Assembly (NCBI GenBank): GCA_963811225.1 | Contig: CAWEQO010000003.1 | Span: forward strand, 1-64,000 | Length of the DNA: 64,000 nt | Direction: 5' to 3' | DNA from: CAWEQO01 sp963811225 | Lineage (GTDB): Bacteria; Chloroflexota; Anaerolineae; Anaerolineales; Anaerolineaceae | Part shown: positions 33,518 through 41,710 of the stretch, one piece after another | Layout of the letters: each line of letters opens with the position of its first letter | How positions within the stretch are numbered: position 1 is the stretch's first letter | Notes under the pieces: generated by a model | The model's database searches: none | What the model saw: the letters and a program-made list of their open reading frames with translations, nothing else | Told to the model about the DNA's origin: nothing | Translations under genes and position numbers: made by a program

Positions 33518-34696
33518 ATGACAACCATTCGACGCGTTTTTACGATCGTTTTAGACGGCGTCGGCGCAGGTGAAGCGCCGGACGCAGCCGAATACGGCGA
33601 CACCGGCAGCAATTCGCTCGGCAACACCTCTCGGGCCATCAACGGGCTGGACGTGCCCAACATGCAGCGGTTGGGATTCGGCTATGTGACCCCCATGGAC
33701 GGCGTGCAGCCGGTCGCCGACCCGCAGGGCGGCTACGGGAAGATGCGCCCGACTTCGGCCGGCAAGGATTCGGTTACCGGGCATTGGGAGCTGATGGGCG
33801 TGCGCCTGGATGAGCCGTTCCCGCTCTACCCGAACGGCTTTCCAGCGGAGGTGCTGGACGAGTTCAAGCGTCTGACCGGACTGGACGTGCTCGGCAACAA
33901 GCCCGCCTCGGGCACCGAGATCATCAAAGAACTGGGCCTGGAGCACATGCGCACCGGCAAGCCGATCGTCTACACCTCGGGCGACAGTGTCTTCCAGATC
34001 GCGGCGCACGAGGACGTGATCCCGGTGCCGCGGCTGTACGAGATCTGCGAGCTGGCGCGGGGCATGTTGAAGGGCAAGCACGCCGTGGGGCGGGTGATCG
34101 CACGGCCGTTCGTCGGGACGGAACCGAGCAACTTCAAGCGCACCCTCAACCGGCGTGATTATCCGCTGACGCCGCCGGAAGACACGATGATGGACAAGCT
34201 CAAAGCCGCCGGCAAACAGGTGTACGGCACCGGCAAGATCGACGACCTGTTTGGCGGGCGCGGCCTGACCGGCACCAAGCATTCGGAGGACAACCAGTCG
34301 GCCACCCAAGGGCTGCTGGAGTACATGTACGAGGACTTCGAGGGTTTGGTCTTCTCGAACCTGATCGAGTTCGATATGGTCTACGGCCACCGCAATGACC
34401 CGCGCGGTTATGCCAATGCGCTGGAGGCGTTCGACAAGGCGCTGGCGACGATCCAGTCTGAGATGCGGCCGGGCGACCTGGGCATGATCGTGGCGGACCA
34501 CGGCGTAGACCCCACCACCCCCAGCACCGACCACTCGCGCGAGTATATCCCGCTGCTGGTGTTCGGGCCGCAGGTGAAAGGCGTCGACCTGGGCACGCGC
34601 CAGACCTTCGCCGACGTCGCCGCCACCATCGCCGAAGTGTTCGGGGTCGAGCCGCCAAAGTACGGGACCAGCTTTTTGAGAGAAGTGCTGGAATAG
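33518..34696 (+). CDS. deoB: Phosphopentomutase
   Basis: Interconverts ribose/deoxyribose 1-phosphate and 5-phosphate in nucleoside salvage. The 392-residue protein has the alkaline-phosphatase superfamily metal motif VLDGVGAGEAPDA at about 10-22, SAGKDSVTGHWELMG with the catalytic threonine, TKHSEDNQ, EFDMVYGHRNDP and VADHGVDPTTPSTDHSREY, all matching DeoB. Length is normal. There is no ribosome binding site (see the -10 box). Its last codons are duplicated with the terminator in the tandem array that follows. Confidence 0.97.
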   Translation: MTTIRRVFTIVLDGVGAGEAPDAAEYGDTGSNSLGNTSRAINGLDVPNMQRLGFGYVTPMDGVQPVADPQGGYGKMRPTSAGKDSVTGHWELMGVRLDEPFPLYPNGFPAEVLDEFKRLTGLDVLGNKPASGTEIIKELGLEHMRTGKPIVYTSGDSVFQIAAHEDVIPVPRLYEICELARGMLKGKHAVGRVIARPFVGTEPSNFKRTLNRRDYPLTPPEDTMMDKLKAAGKQVYGTGKIDDLFGGRGLTGTKHSEDNQSATQGLLEYMYEDFEGLVFSNLIEFDMVYGHRNDPRGYANALEAFDKALATIQSEMRPGDLGMIVADHGVDPTTPSTDHSREYIPLLVFGPQVKGVDLGTRQTFADVAATIAEVFGVEPPKYGTSFLREVLE

Positions 34697-35105
34697 TAGT
34701 TAATGTCTCACGCCAAGGCGCTAAGGCGCTAAGTTTTAAGAAAAAAGCTTAGCGTCTTGGCGTCTTGGCGTGAGACGTTTGCTTTTACTCAAACCGCCCA
34801 AGCTGCCGCGCCCTTTTTGGCGGAAGTGCTGGAATAGTAGTTAATGTCTCACGCCAAGGCGCCAAGGCGCTAAGTTTTAAGAAAAAAGCTTGGCGCCTTG
34901 GCGCCTTGGCGTGAGACATTTGTCTTTACTCAAACCGCCCTAGCTGTCTTGCCCTTTTTGGCGGAAGTGCTGGAATAGTAATTAATGTCTCACGCTAAGG
35001 CGCCAAGGCGCTAAGTTTTAAGAAAAAAGCTTAGCGCCTTGGCGCCTTGGCGTGAGACGTTTGTTTTTACTCAATCAGCCCAAGCTGTCTCGCCCGGTCT
35101 CAAAA
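34683..35105 (+). repeat. Three tandem 141-bp copies of the deoB tail plus terminator
   Basis: The units start at about 34683, 34824 and 34965, each exactly 141 bases apart. Each holds the end of deoB (GAAGTGCTGGAATAG), then TTAATGTCTCACG and a strong hairpin of AAGGCGC repeats with about 30-base arms around TTTTAAGAAAAAAG, then CTTTTTGG. Copies differ by only a few bases, partly compensatory within the stems. The stretch accounts for most of the gap before the next gene. Confidence 0.88.
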
Positions 35106-35110
35106 GCGCA

Positions 35111-35140
35111 TTGCCAGCGCAGGCCATCTTCAAGTATGAT
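35111..35140 (+). promoter_or_regulatory. Promoter of the DHA2-MarR gene
   Basis: TTGCCA and TATGAT 18 bases apart. Transcription would begin near 35147, which excludes the in-frame ATG codons at 35136-35139 as starts and supports the TTG at 35184. Confidence 0.55.
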
Positions 35141-35183
35141 GGAGAAACGGCGCAGGCCGAGATTTGGGGGATTAGGAGTTGAG

Positions 35184-37259
35184 TTGACGAGCCATCAAGA
35201 GGAGTCGCAGTTTCCAGAGGAACTGTCACAGCGCGATGTTTGGCTGGTGTTCAGCGGTTTGCTGCTGGGCATGCTGCTCGGCGCGCTCGATCAGACCATT
35301 GTGGCAACCGCGCTGCCCACCATCGTCAGCGAGCTGGGCGGCATCAGCCAGCTGTCGTGGGTGGTGACGGCCTACCTGCTGGCATCCACAGCTTCGACAC
35401 CGCTGTGGGGCAAGATCGGGGACCTGTACGGGCGCAAGCGCATCTATCAGGGGGCCATCGGCCTGTTCCTGCTCGGCTCGGCGCTGTCGGGCCTGAGCCG
35501 GAATATGATCGAGCTGATCGGCTTCCGGGCGCTGCAAGGGCTGGGCGGCGGCGGATTGATCGTTACCTCGCAGGCCATCGTGGGCGACATTGTCTCGCCC
35601 CGCGAGCGCGGCCGCTATCAGGGCATTTTCGGGGCGGTGTTTGGTGTGGCCAGTGTGGCCGGGCCCCTGCTGGGCGGTTTCTTCGTCGACAACCTCTCCT
35701 GGCGCTGGGTGTTCTACATCAACGTGCCCATCGGCATCATCGCCCTGGTGGTGACCGGCATCGTGCTGCCCGCCTACAAGGGCATCGGGCGCAAAGCCAT
35801 CGACTACCTTGGCACGATGCTGATCGCCCTGGCCGCCACCAGCCTGGTGCTGCTGACCAGCCTGGGCGGGGTGGTGTTCTCGTGGAGCTCGACCATCATC
35901 GTCGTGCTGGGCATTGCCGGGATATTCTTCTTGTTCAGCTTCTACTTCACCGAGCGTCGCGCGGCCGAGCCGGTGCTGCCGCTCAACCTGTTCAAGAACT
36001 CGGTGTTCAGCGTCACCAGCGCAGTCGGCTTCATCATCGGTTTCGCCATGTTCGGGGCCATCACCTACCTGCCGATCTACTTGCAGATTGTCAAGCGCGT
36101 CTCGCCGACCGTCTCAGGGCTGCGGCTGCTGCCGATGCTCGGCGGGATGCTGTTTACCTCCATCCTCAGCGGGCAGTTGATCAGCCGCTGGGGGCGCTAT
36201 AAGGTCTTCCCCATCGGCGGCACGGCCATCACCGCCGTGGGGCTTTTCCTGTTGTCGCGCATGGGCCTCGACACTCCGGCGCTCACGGTCTCGCTGTACC
36301 TGCTGACGCTGGGCCTGGGCATCGGCATGGTGCAGCAGGTGTTGATCATCGCCGTGCAGAACGCCGTCCAATACCGCTACCTCGGCACGGCCACCTCGGG
36401 CGTGACCTTCTTCCGTTCGATCGGCGGCGTGTTTGGTGTGGCGGTGTTCGGCGAGATCTTCGCCCGCTCGCTGTTGGTCAATATGGCGCGCTACATGCCC
36501 AGCGCCGGCATGCCGCCGGGGTTCGACCCGCAGACGGTCATGGCCCATCCGAACGCCCTGACTAACCTGCCGCCCGCCGCGCTGCAAGGCTACCTTCTGG
36601 CCTATTCCCACTCGCTGCAAACCGTGTTCACCAGCGCCGTGCCGTTTGCAGCCGGAGCCTTCTTGCTCACTTGGCTGTTGAAGGAGCAGCCGCTGCGCGA
36701 ATCCAGCCGGGCGCTGGCTGCCGAAGAGAACATACCGCCGCCGCAGTCGCGCACCTCTTTAGAGGAGATCGAGCTGGCGCTGGGGGCGCTGATGAGCCGG
36801 GAGAACCGGGTGGCGGTGTACAAATTGCTCGCCCAGCAGGTCGGATTGGACCTGAGCGGGCGCCAGACCGGTATGCTGATGCAGATCGGTTATCACCAGC
36901 CGGTGCGGTTGAAGGAATTGTGCCGCCGCCTGCACATCCCCACTGAATCGCTGGACAAGCTCTTCCGGCAGCTGCAGGACAAAGGCCTGGCCCGCACGAC
37001 CGCGACCGAGAACCCGGAAGGGCCGATCCCGGTGACCGGGGATGCCCCCGAACCGGCGATCATGCTAACCGAGCAGGGCCAAGAGGTGTACCAGAAGCTG
37101 GTGGCGGCGCGCCGGTCGGGACTCGACAAACTGCTGGAGGGCTGGGCGCCCGAGCAGCACGAAGACCTGGCCAACCTGCTGACGCGCCTGTCGCAGGTGG
37201 TGGTGGATAGCAAGGAGGGGAAGGTTTTGATTGGGAAGGAGGAAGACGGGGGACAGTAG
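35184..37259 (+). CDS. DHA2-family MFS drug exporter fused to a C-terminal MarR-like winged helix
   Basis: A 691-residue protein. Residues about 20-500 form a 14-helix DHA2 (EmrB/QacA-type) proton antiporter with [39 protein letters not shown] and [14 protein letters not shown]. The last roughly 175 residues are soluble and read as a MarR-type winged helix ([51 protein letters not shown]..., [13 protein letters not shown]). The TTG at 35184, eight bases after AGGAG, is preferred; ATG at 35139 is an alternative. A pump with a built-in regulator domain is unusual. No stop or ribosome binding site separates the two parts. Confidence 0.83.
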   Translation: MTSHQEESQFPEELSQRDVWLVFSGLLLGMLLGALDQTIVATALPTIVSELGGISQLSWVVTAYLLASTASTPLWGKIGDLYGRKRIYQGAIGLFLLGSALSGLSRNMIELIGFRALQGLGGGGLIVTSQAIVGDIVSPRERGRYQGIFGAVFGVASVAGPLLGGFFVDNLSWRWVFYINVPIGIIALVVTGIVLPAYKGIGRKAIDYLGTMLIALAATSLVLLTSLGGVVFSWSSTIIVVLGIAGIFFLFSFYFTERRAAEPVLPLNLFKNSVFSVTSAVGFIIGFAMFGAITYLPIYLQIVKRVSPTVSGLRLLPMLGGMLFTSILSGQLISRWGRYKVFPIGGTAITAVGLFLLSRMGLDTPALTVSLYLLTLGLGIGMVQQVLIIAVQNAVQYRYLGTATSGVTFFRSIGGVFGVAVFGEIFARSLLVNMARYMPSAGMPPGFDPQTVMAHPNALTNLPPAALQGYLLAYSHSLQTVFTSAVPFAAGAFLLTWLLKEQPLRESSRALAAEENIPPPQSRTSLEEIELALGALMSRENRVAVYKLLAQQVGLDLSGRQTGMLMQIGYHQPVRLKELCRRLHIPTESLDKLFRQLQDKGLARTTATENPEGPIPVTGDAPEPAIMLTEQGQEVYQKLVAARRSGLDKLLEGWAPEQHEDLANLLTRLSQVVVDSKEGKVLIGKEEDGGQ

Positions 37260-37274
37260 ACGGTAACTGTCCCC
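37249..37274 (+). terminator. Hairpin at the end of the DHA2-MarR gene
   Basis: GGGGACAGT (37249-37257) and ACTGTCCCC (37266-37274) form a 9-bp stem that includes part of the stop codon. No long T tract follows. Confidence 0.5.
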
Positions 37275-37320
37275 GGCCCCCTGTCTTATTCTGTTGTACA
37301 ATCATAACCAGGAGGCAAGC

Positions 37321-37668
37321 ATGACACCCATACGATATATTCCGACACCCTACAGCTATTCCTCGGCCGTCGCAGCCGGGGATTTTGTGTTTTTGGGGCT
37401 GCACCGCGGCTTCGGCGATACCTTTGGCGAACAGCTGGAAAGCGCCTTCGGGGAACTGGGCCAAACCCTGGCGCAGTTCGACCTGGAGCTGAGCAGCATC
37501 GTCAAGATCAACGTGTGGCTGAAGCACATCGAGGACCTGCCCGCCATGGAGAAGGGCTTCGACCGGTATTTCGAAGAAGGCCGCTTCCCGGCGCGCATGA
37601 CCGCGACCACCGCGTTCATCGACGGCGACTGTTTGTTAATGCTCGAAGGGGTGGCGTACAAGAGTTGA
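37321..37668 (+). CDS. RidA/YjgF-family protein
   Basis: A 115-residue protein of the RidA family, whose members hydrolyse reactive enamine/imine intermediates. It shows the conserved C-terminal region FPARMTATTAF with the family arginine and SSIVKINVWLKHIEDL. AGGAGG precedes the ATG at 37321, and a TACAAT lies about 20 bases earlier. It stands alone; the neighbour is convergent. Confidence 0.88.
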   Translation: MTPIRYIPTPYSYSSAVAAGDFVFLGLHRGFGDTFGEQLESAFGELGQTLAQFDLELSSIVKINVWLKHIEDLPAMEKGFDRYFEEGRFPARMTATTAFIDGDCLLMLEGVAYKS

Positions 37669-37699
37669 GAAACCAGGCATCTGTCAGATGCCTGGTTTC
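37669..37699. terminator. Terminator between RidA and the convergent aldolase
   Basis: GAAACCAGGCATCTG (37669-37683) pairs perfectly with 37685-37699. Confidence 0.7.
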
Positions 37700-37735
37700 T
37701 AGTGGATAAATGCGAGTGCTGCTCTCAGTTCTCTA

Positions 37736-38377
37736 TCAACTCGGGTCGTAGGTCCCAAACCTTCTGGTAATGACATCGATCTCCTCGTCCGTCAGGATGG
37801 CCGGACTGCCAACACTGCGGGCCTGGATGTAGATGCGAGCGACCAGCTCGAGCTCTTCGGCGGTGGCGAAGGCGTACGGCAGTGTGTGCCCCACGGTGAC
37901 GATGCCGTGATTGGCCATCAGGCAGGCGTTGTACATGCCGATGCTGCGGACGACGTTGTCGGACAGCTCTTGGGTGCCGAAGGCGGCGTAGCCCGCCAGC
38001 GGGACTTTGTTGCCGGAGAAGGCCACCATGTAATGCACGGCGGGCAGCTCCCAGTTGAGGCAGGCCAGGGTGGTAGCGAAGACCTGATGGGTGTGCAGCA
38101 CGGCGTTGATATCGGCGCGGTAGTTGTACAGGTCGAGGTGCAGGCGCAGCTCGCTGGAAGGCCGCAGCTTACCCTCGACGATGGCTCCCTTGGGGTTGAC
38201 CACCACCACATCCTCGGGCCGCATGGTCTTGTAGTCGACGCCGGAGGGCTTGATGGCAATCATCCACTCGCGGCGGTTGAAGATGCTGAGATTGCCGCCC
38301 GTGCCGGTGGTCAGCTGGGCTTCGAGCAGCTTGCGGCCGTATTCCACAATGAGAGTCCGTTCTTGTTCGAGGAGCAT
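37736..38377 (-). CDS. Class II aldolase (L-fuculose-phosphate aldolase type)
   Basis: A 213-residue zinc-dependent aldolase/epimerase of the FucA/AraD family. The phosphate loop TGTGGNLS, PSGVDY, the catalytic glutamate in SSELRLH, the zinc pair HTH (VLHTHQVFATTLA) and ANHGIVTVG with the third histidine are all present. It probably cleaves a ketose 1-phosphate such as fuculose or rhamnulose 1-phosphate to lactaldehyde and DHAP; no sugar genes are adjacent to narrow it. The start has no Shine-Dalgarno sequence; TATACT at 38384-38389 is six bases upstream. An ATG at 38395 is also in frame. Confidence 0.9.
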   Translation of the reverse strand: MLLEQERTLIVEYGRKLLEAQLTTGTGGNLSIFNRREWMIAIKPSGVDYKTMRPEDVVVVNPKGAIVEGKLRPSSELRLHLDLYNYRADINAVLHTHQVFATTLACLNWELPAVHYMVAFSGNKVPLAGYAAFGTQELSDNVVRSIGMYNACLMANHGIVTVGHTLPYAFATAEELELVARIYIQARSVGSPAILTDEEIDVITRRFGTYDPS

Positions 38378-38383
38378 GGAGAT

Positions 38384-38389
38384 AGTATA
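38384..38389 (-). promoter_or_regulatory. -10 box of the aldolase gene, leaderless placement
   Basis: TATACT on the minus strand ends six bases before the ATG at 38377. Confidence 0.45.
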
Positions 38390-38441
38390 CGGCATTAATG
38401 CAAGAGGAGGAATGGACTTTTGAGGTGCGCGCCACTTGCGA

Positions 38442-38826
38442 TTAGAGGCTGCTCGCCCGACGAAGGAGAGAGCGCACGCGGGCGACGAATTCCTTGGGAT
38501 ACAAGAACTCCATCGACGCACAAGTCGACACCGGCTTCGAGCGCCGTGACTTTGTCGTCACCGCTGATCTCCATGCCGGTCAGGATGATCGGCAGGCGGG
38601 CGAAGCGGCGGCTGGAGCGGATCATGCGGGTGACGTCCAGCGCGCTGCGGCCGGGGTCGCCCCAATCGAGGAGGGCCAACTGCGGGTGGACCTGCTTGAG
38701 CGCCGCCAGCAAGTTCTCATCTTGGCCCATTTCCAGCACCTCATATCCGGCCGCTTCCAGGCAGCGCTGGATGCTCCCGGATTGAGCCGGGTCGGCGCTG
38801 ATGGTGAGGATGATGGGCTTGGGCAT
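38442..38826 (-). pseudogene. Stand-alone response-regulator receiver with a one-base frameshift
   Basis: A CheY-like receiver domain of about 128 residues. The acidic pocket residue is near position 12, the phosphoacceptor is the Asp in LALLDWGD (about 54) and the switch threonine is in IILTGME. In the primary frame the expected lysine region is scrambled (CVDGVLVSQGIRRP) and runs to 38395. The alternative frame from about 38513-38517 reads MEFLYPKEFVARVRSLLRRASSL and stops at 38442, restoring the conserved lysine (YPKEF) and last helix. One base seems missing. It is the last gene of the adaptor/MacB operon. GAAGGG precedes the start. Confidence 0.75.
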
Positions 38827-38857
38827 GGTCGCTTCTTCCCTTCAGAGACCTGGTCTC

Positions 38858-39595
38858 TTATGAGGCGGCTCGCTCCGTGAGCAGCAGGATGAGCGGGTCG
38901 ACGAACATCGCGCTGCCGCCGCGCCGGAAGCTGCGGTTGAACTGGCCGTTCTGCCCGGACTGAGGGGTGCTCTGGGCTCGCGTGCCGCTGCCGCTAAAGC
39001 CCTGACCGGGGACGAAGCCGTCCGGCGGGGTAAAGCTGCCGCCCTGCCCACCGCTGGAGAAGCCGCCGTTCCCGCCACTCTGCGAACGCTGTGCGCGCAG
39101 CGTGACGATCTGGTCCTCGCTCAGGTTGGGTCGCGCCCCTGGGGTGCCTTGGGCGTTCGGATCGAAGTTCCCTTGAGAAAACTGAATGCCATATTTCTCC
39201 ATCAGGGCGCGAGTGTCTTCGGGCGACATGCCCATGTTCTGGATGGCATCCAGCTGCGCCTGCGTCATCAACTCCTCGATCTGTTGATACAGGGCATCGA
39301 TCTCATCCTGCGAGGCGCTCTCGCCGGCGCTCAGGGTCTTGACGCCCTTCCACAAGGGCAGCAGGGATTGGGCTTGCTCGGCCGTGACGGCGTTCTCGCT
39401 GCCCTCCAGACCCAACGTGCCCAGTGCCAGGCGGGTCTCGATCGGCTGGTTGGCCGGGTCGAACTGGAACTGGCGGTCGCCCGGCTGGGCTAGCGGCGCT
39501 GCCGTGGACGAGCCGGGCAGCTTGATCGCCGAGCAGGCCGCCAGGGCCAGCAAGATGGGGATGGGGATCAAGGTTCGAACGAGCTTTTTGAGCAT
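38858..39595 (-). CDS. Lipoprotein of the adaptor/MacB operon, unknown function
   Basis: A 245-residue lipoprotein with signal peptide and lipobox LALAAC (Cys22). The middle is helical (ALGTLGLEGSENAVTAEQAQSLLPLWKGVKTLSAGESASQDEIDALYQQIEELM). The C-terminal third is rich in Gly/Ser/Gln/Pro (SGGNGGFSSGGQGGSF). The upstream part of the frame (ATG at 39628) overlaps the end of the permease gene; the ATG at 39595 has AAAGGG upstream. Conserved in position with the MacB-like genes, so it may be a substrate, chaperone or sensor lipid-anchored outside the cell; this is inference. Confidence 0.65.
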   Translation of the reverse strand: MLKKLVRTLIPIPILLALAACSAIKLPGSSTAAPLAQPGDRQFQFDPANQPIETRLALGTLGLEGSENAVTAEQAQSLLPLWKGVKTLSAGESASQDEIDALYQQIEELMTQAQLDAIQNMGMSPEDTRALMEKYGIQFSQGNFDPNAQGTPGARPNLSEDQIVTLRAQRSQSGGNGGFSSGGQGGSFTPPDGFVPGQGFSGSGTRAQSTPQSGQNGQFNRSFRRGGSAMFVDPLILLLTERAAS

Positions 39596-39620
39596 ATTAA
39601 ATTTTTCCCTTTCAAATTTT

Positions 39621-40856
39621 TTATTCATGTCGTAATGCCTCGATCGGATCGAGCTGGGCCGCCCGCCGGGCCGGGATGTAGCCGAAGAAGATGCCCACCA
39701 GCGCCGCCGAGGTGAACGACAGGATGATCGAGTATGGCTGGATGACCGTGCGCATGTCCGAGAGGCGTGCGAACAGCTGTGAGCCGCCCACCCCCGTCAG
39801 CACCCCTAGCAGCCCGCCGAACAGCGAGAGCATCAGAGCCTCGCTCAAGAACTGCACCTGGATGTCGCCCGGTGTCGCCCCGACCGCCTGCCGCAGCCCG
39901 ATCTCACGCGTGCGCTCTGTGACCGAGACCAGCATGATGTTCATGATGCCGATGCCGCCCACGATCAGCGAGACCCCCGCCACCCATCCTAGCAGCATGC
40001 GGAACGAGGCCGTCGTGGATTCCTGGGTGGAGATGATGTCCTGCTGGGTGGTGATGGAGAAGTCCGCCGAGTCGAGCGACACGTTATGGCGGTTGGACAG
40101 CAGGACGCTGACCTGCTGGCTGACGACGTCCATGTTGGCCTTTGGGTCGACCGAGACGTAGATAGTCCGCACGGAATTGCCCATGAATCGGGCAAACTGC
40201 GAGGGGGTGAACTTCCTGAACACCAGGTTGATGTCGGTGTAGATCATGCTGTCGAAGTCCGTTCCGCCCGAGATACCCTTGGGAGCCAGCACGCCGATCA
40301 CCACCAGCTGCGTGTTGTTGGCATAGATGGTCTGCCCCACCGGATCGCCCGGGCCGAACAGTTCTTCGGCCACGCCCGAGCCCAGCACCACTACCTTCTC
40401 GGTGCGCTCGTTATCCTGCTCGCTGACAAAGCGCCCACCGGCAACTTGCACGTTGCGGACGGTGGTGTAATCCGGCGTGGTGCCGACGACGCTGACCGAG
40501 GTCAGGGTCTGGTCGCCGACCTTGATATCGACGCTGGCCTGCTGCTCTACAGAGACGCCCGCCACGCCGGAAATCTGCTCGCGGATGGCGGCCACATCCG
40601 AGTAGACCAGCCCGCCTTGCTGCTGCTGACGTCCCTGATTGGGTCCGCCGCGGGAAAAGGAGGGGCTGATAAACAGCAGGTTCGAACCCAGGCCGTTGAT
40701 CCGGTCGGCGATGTTGGCCTCGGTCCCGGCGCTGACCGAGATCATGATGATCACCGCCGCCACGCCGATGATCACGCCCAGCATGGTCAGCAGCGAGCGC
40801 ATCTTGTTGGAGGTGATGCTCTTCCAGGCCACTTTGAGGGTTTCTCTCAGGTTCAT
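39621..40856 (-). CDS. MacB-family ABC transporter permease
   Basis: A 411-residue permease with the MacB layout: an N-terminal helix (MLGVIIGVAAVIIMISVSAG), a large extracytoplasmic domain of about 230 residues, and three C-terminal helices in the FtsX core (IGLRQAVGATPGDIQVQFLSEAL). A glycine/glutamine-rich insertion (RGGPNQGRQQQQGG) lies near residue 75. Its ATG overlaps the ATPase stop by 4 bases. MacB-type proteins drive mechanotransmission to an adaptor, here likely one or more of the three HlyD-type proteins. Confidence 0.92.
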   Translation of the reverse strand: MNLRETLKVAWKSITSNKMRSLLTMLGVIIGVAAVIIMISVSAGTEANIADRINGLGSNLLFISPSFSRGGPNQGRQQQQGGLVYSDVAAIREQISGVAGVSVEQQASVDIKVGDQTLTSVSVVGTTPDYTTVRNVQVAGGRFVSEQDNERTEKVVVLGSGVAEELFGPGDPVGQTIYANNTQLVVIGVLAPKGISGGTDFDSMIYTDINLVFRKFTPSQFARFMGNSVRTIYVSVDPKANMDVVSQQVSVLLSNRHNVSLDSADFSITTQQDIISTQESTTASFRMLLGWVAGVSLIVGGIGIMNIMLVSVTERTREIGLRQAVGATPGDIQVQFLSEALMLSLFGGLLGVLTGVGGSQLFARLSDMRTVIQPYSIILSFTSAALVGIFFGYIPARRAAQLDPIEALRHE

Positions 40857-41683
40857 TGCTGCGCTCCTTCTTCATCCGCTGCGGCTTCACTGGCGGAGTC
40901 GCCTTCCGTAGGCCGCTGCCACGTAGAGTATTCGATGCCGGTGGCGTTCTGCCAGGTGATCCCCTTGCCGTTCTGATGGTCGGAGAACAGCTTGCCGTCC
41001 CGGATCGTGACGATGCGCTCGGTGTGGTGCGCCACGTCCGGCTCGTGCGTCACCATCACGATGGTGCGCCCGCGGTCGTGCAGCTCATGCAGCAGTTCCA
41101 GGATCTCTTCGGCCGAGCGCGAGTCGAGGTTGCCGGTTGGCTCGTCGGCCAGGATCAGGATGGGATCGTTGATCAGCGCCCGGGCGATGGCGACCCGCTG
41201 CTGCTGGCCGCCCGACAGTTGGCTGGGCAGGTGGTGCATGCGCTCCTTCAAGCCGACGTTCTCCAGCACCGCCTCGGCCATCTCGGTGCGCTCATGAACA
41301 TGGATGTTCTGAGCCCGGTTGTAGATCAGCGGCAGCATCACGTTATCCAGCGCCGACATTCTCGGCAGCAGGTTGAACGACTGGAACACGAAGCCCAGCA
41401 GCTGGCTGCGCACCTGGGCCAGCTCGAAGCGGGCGTACTCGCTGACGTCCTCGCCCGCCAGGATATAGCGGCCCTCGGTGGGCCGGTCGAGGCAGGCCAG
41501 GATGTTCATCAGCGTGCTCTTGCCCGAGCCGCTCGGCCCCATGACGGCCACGAACTCGCCGGACTTGATCTGCAGGCTAATGCCGTCCACCGCCGCAACT
41601 TCGATCTCGCCCGCGCCGTAAACTTTCCTCAAATCGATCGTTTCGATGATCACGTCTGTGTCGAATTGGATCTGGTTTTTCAT
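40853..41683 (-). CDS. MacB/LolD-type ABC transporter ATP-binding protein
   Basis: A 276-residue ATPase. Walker A is GPSGSGKST, the signature LSGGQQQR and Walker [13 protein letters not shown], followed by the H-loop TH, all of the MacB/LolD type. AAAGGA precedes the ATG at 41683; an in-frame ATG at 41701 lacks a site. The C-terminal tail (about 30 residues beyond the domain) is polar. It is 27 bases after the last adaptor gene and overlaps the permease gene by 4 bases. Confidence 0.93.
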   Translation of the reverse strand: MKNQIQFDTDVIIETIDLRKVYGAGEIEVAAVDGISLQIKSGEFVAVMGPSGSGKSTLMNILACLDRPTEGRYILAGEDVSEYARFELAQVRSQLLGFVFQSFNLLPRMSALDNVMLPLIYNRAQNIHVHERTEMAEAVLENVGLKERMHHLPSQLSGGQQQRVAIARALINDPILILADEPTGNLDSRSAEEILELLHELHDRGRTIVMVTHEPDVAHHTERIVTIRDGKLFSDHQNGKGITWQNATGIEYSTWQRPTEGDSASEAAADEEGAQQ

Positions 41684-41710
41684 AAGGATCCTTTCTTCCA
41701 TGGCCGGCTT

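Noticed and set aside
34683..35105. Tandem small genes in the 141-bp repeats
   Set aside because: Each unit holds only the last codons of deoB and a hairpin; no start codon with a ribosome binding site.
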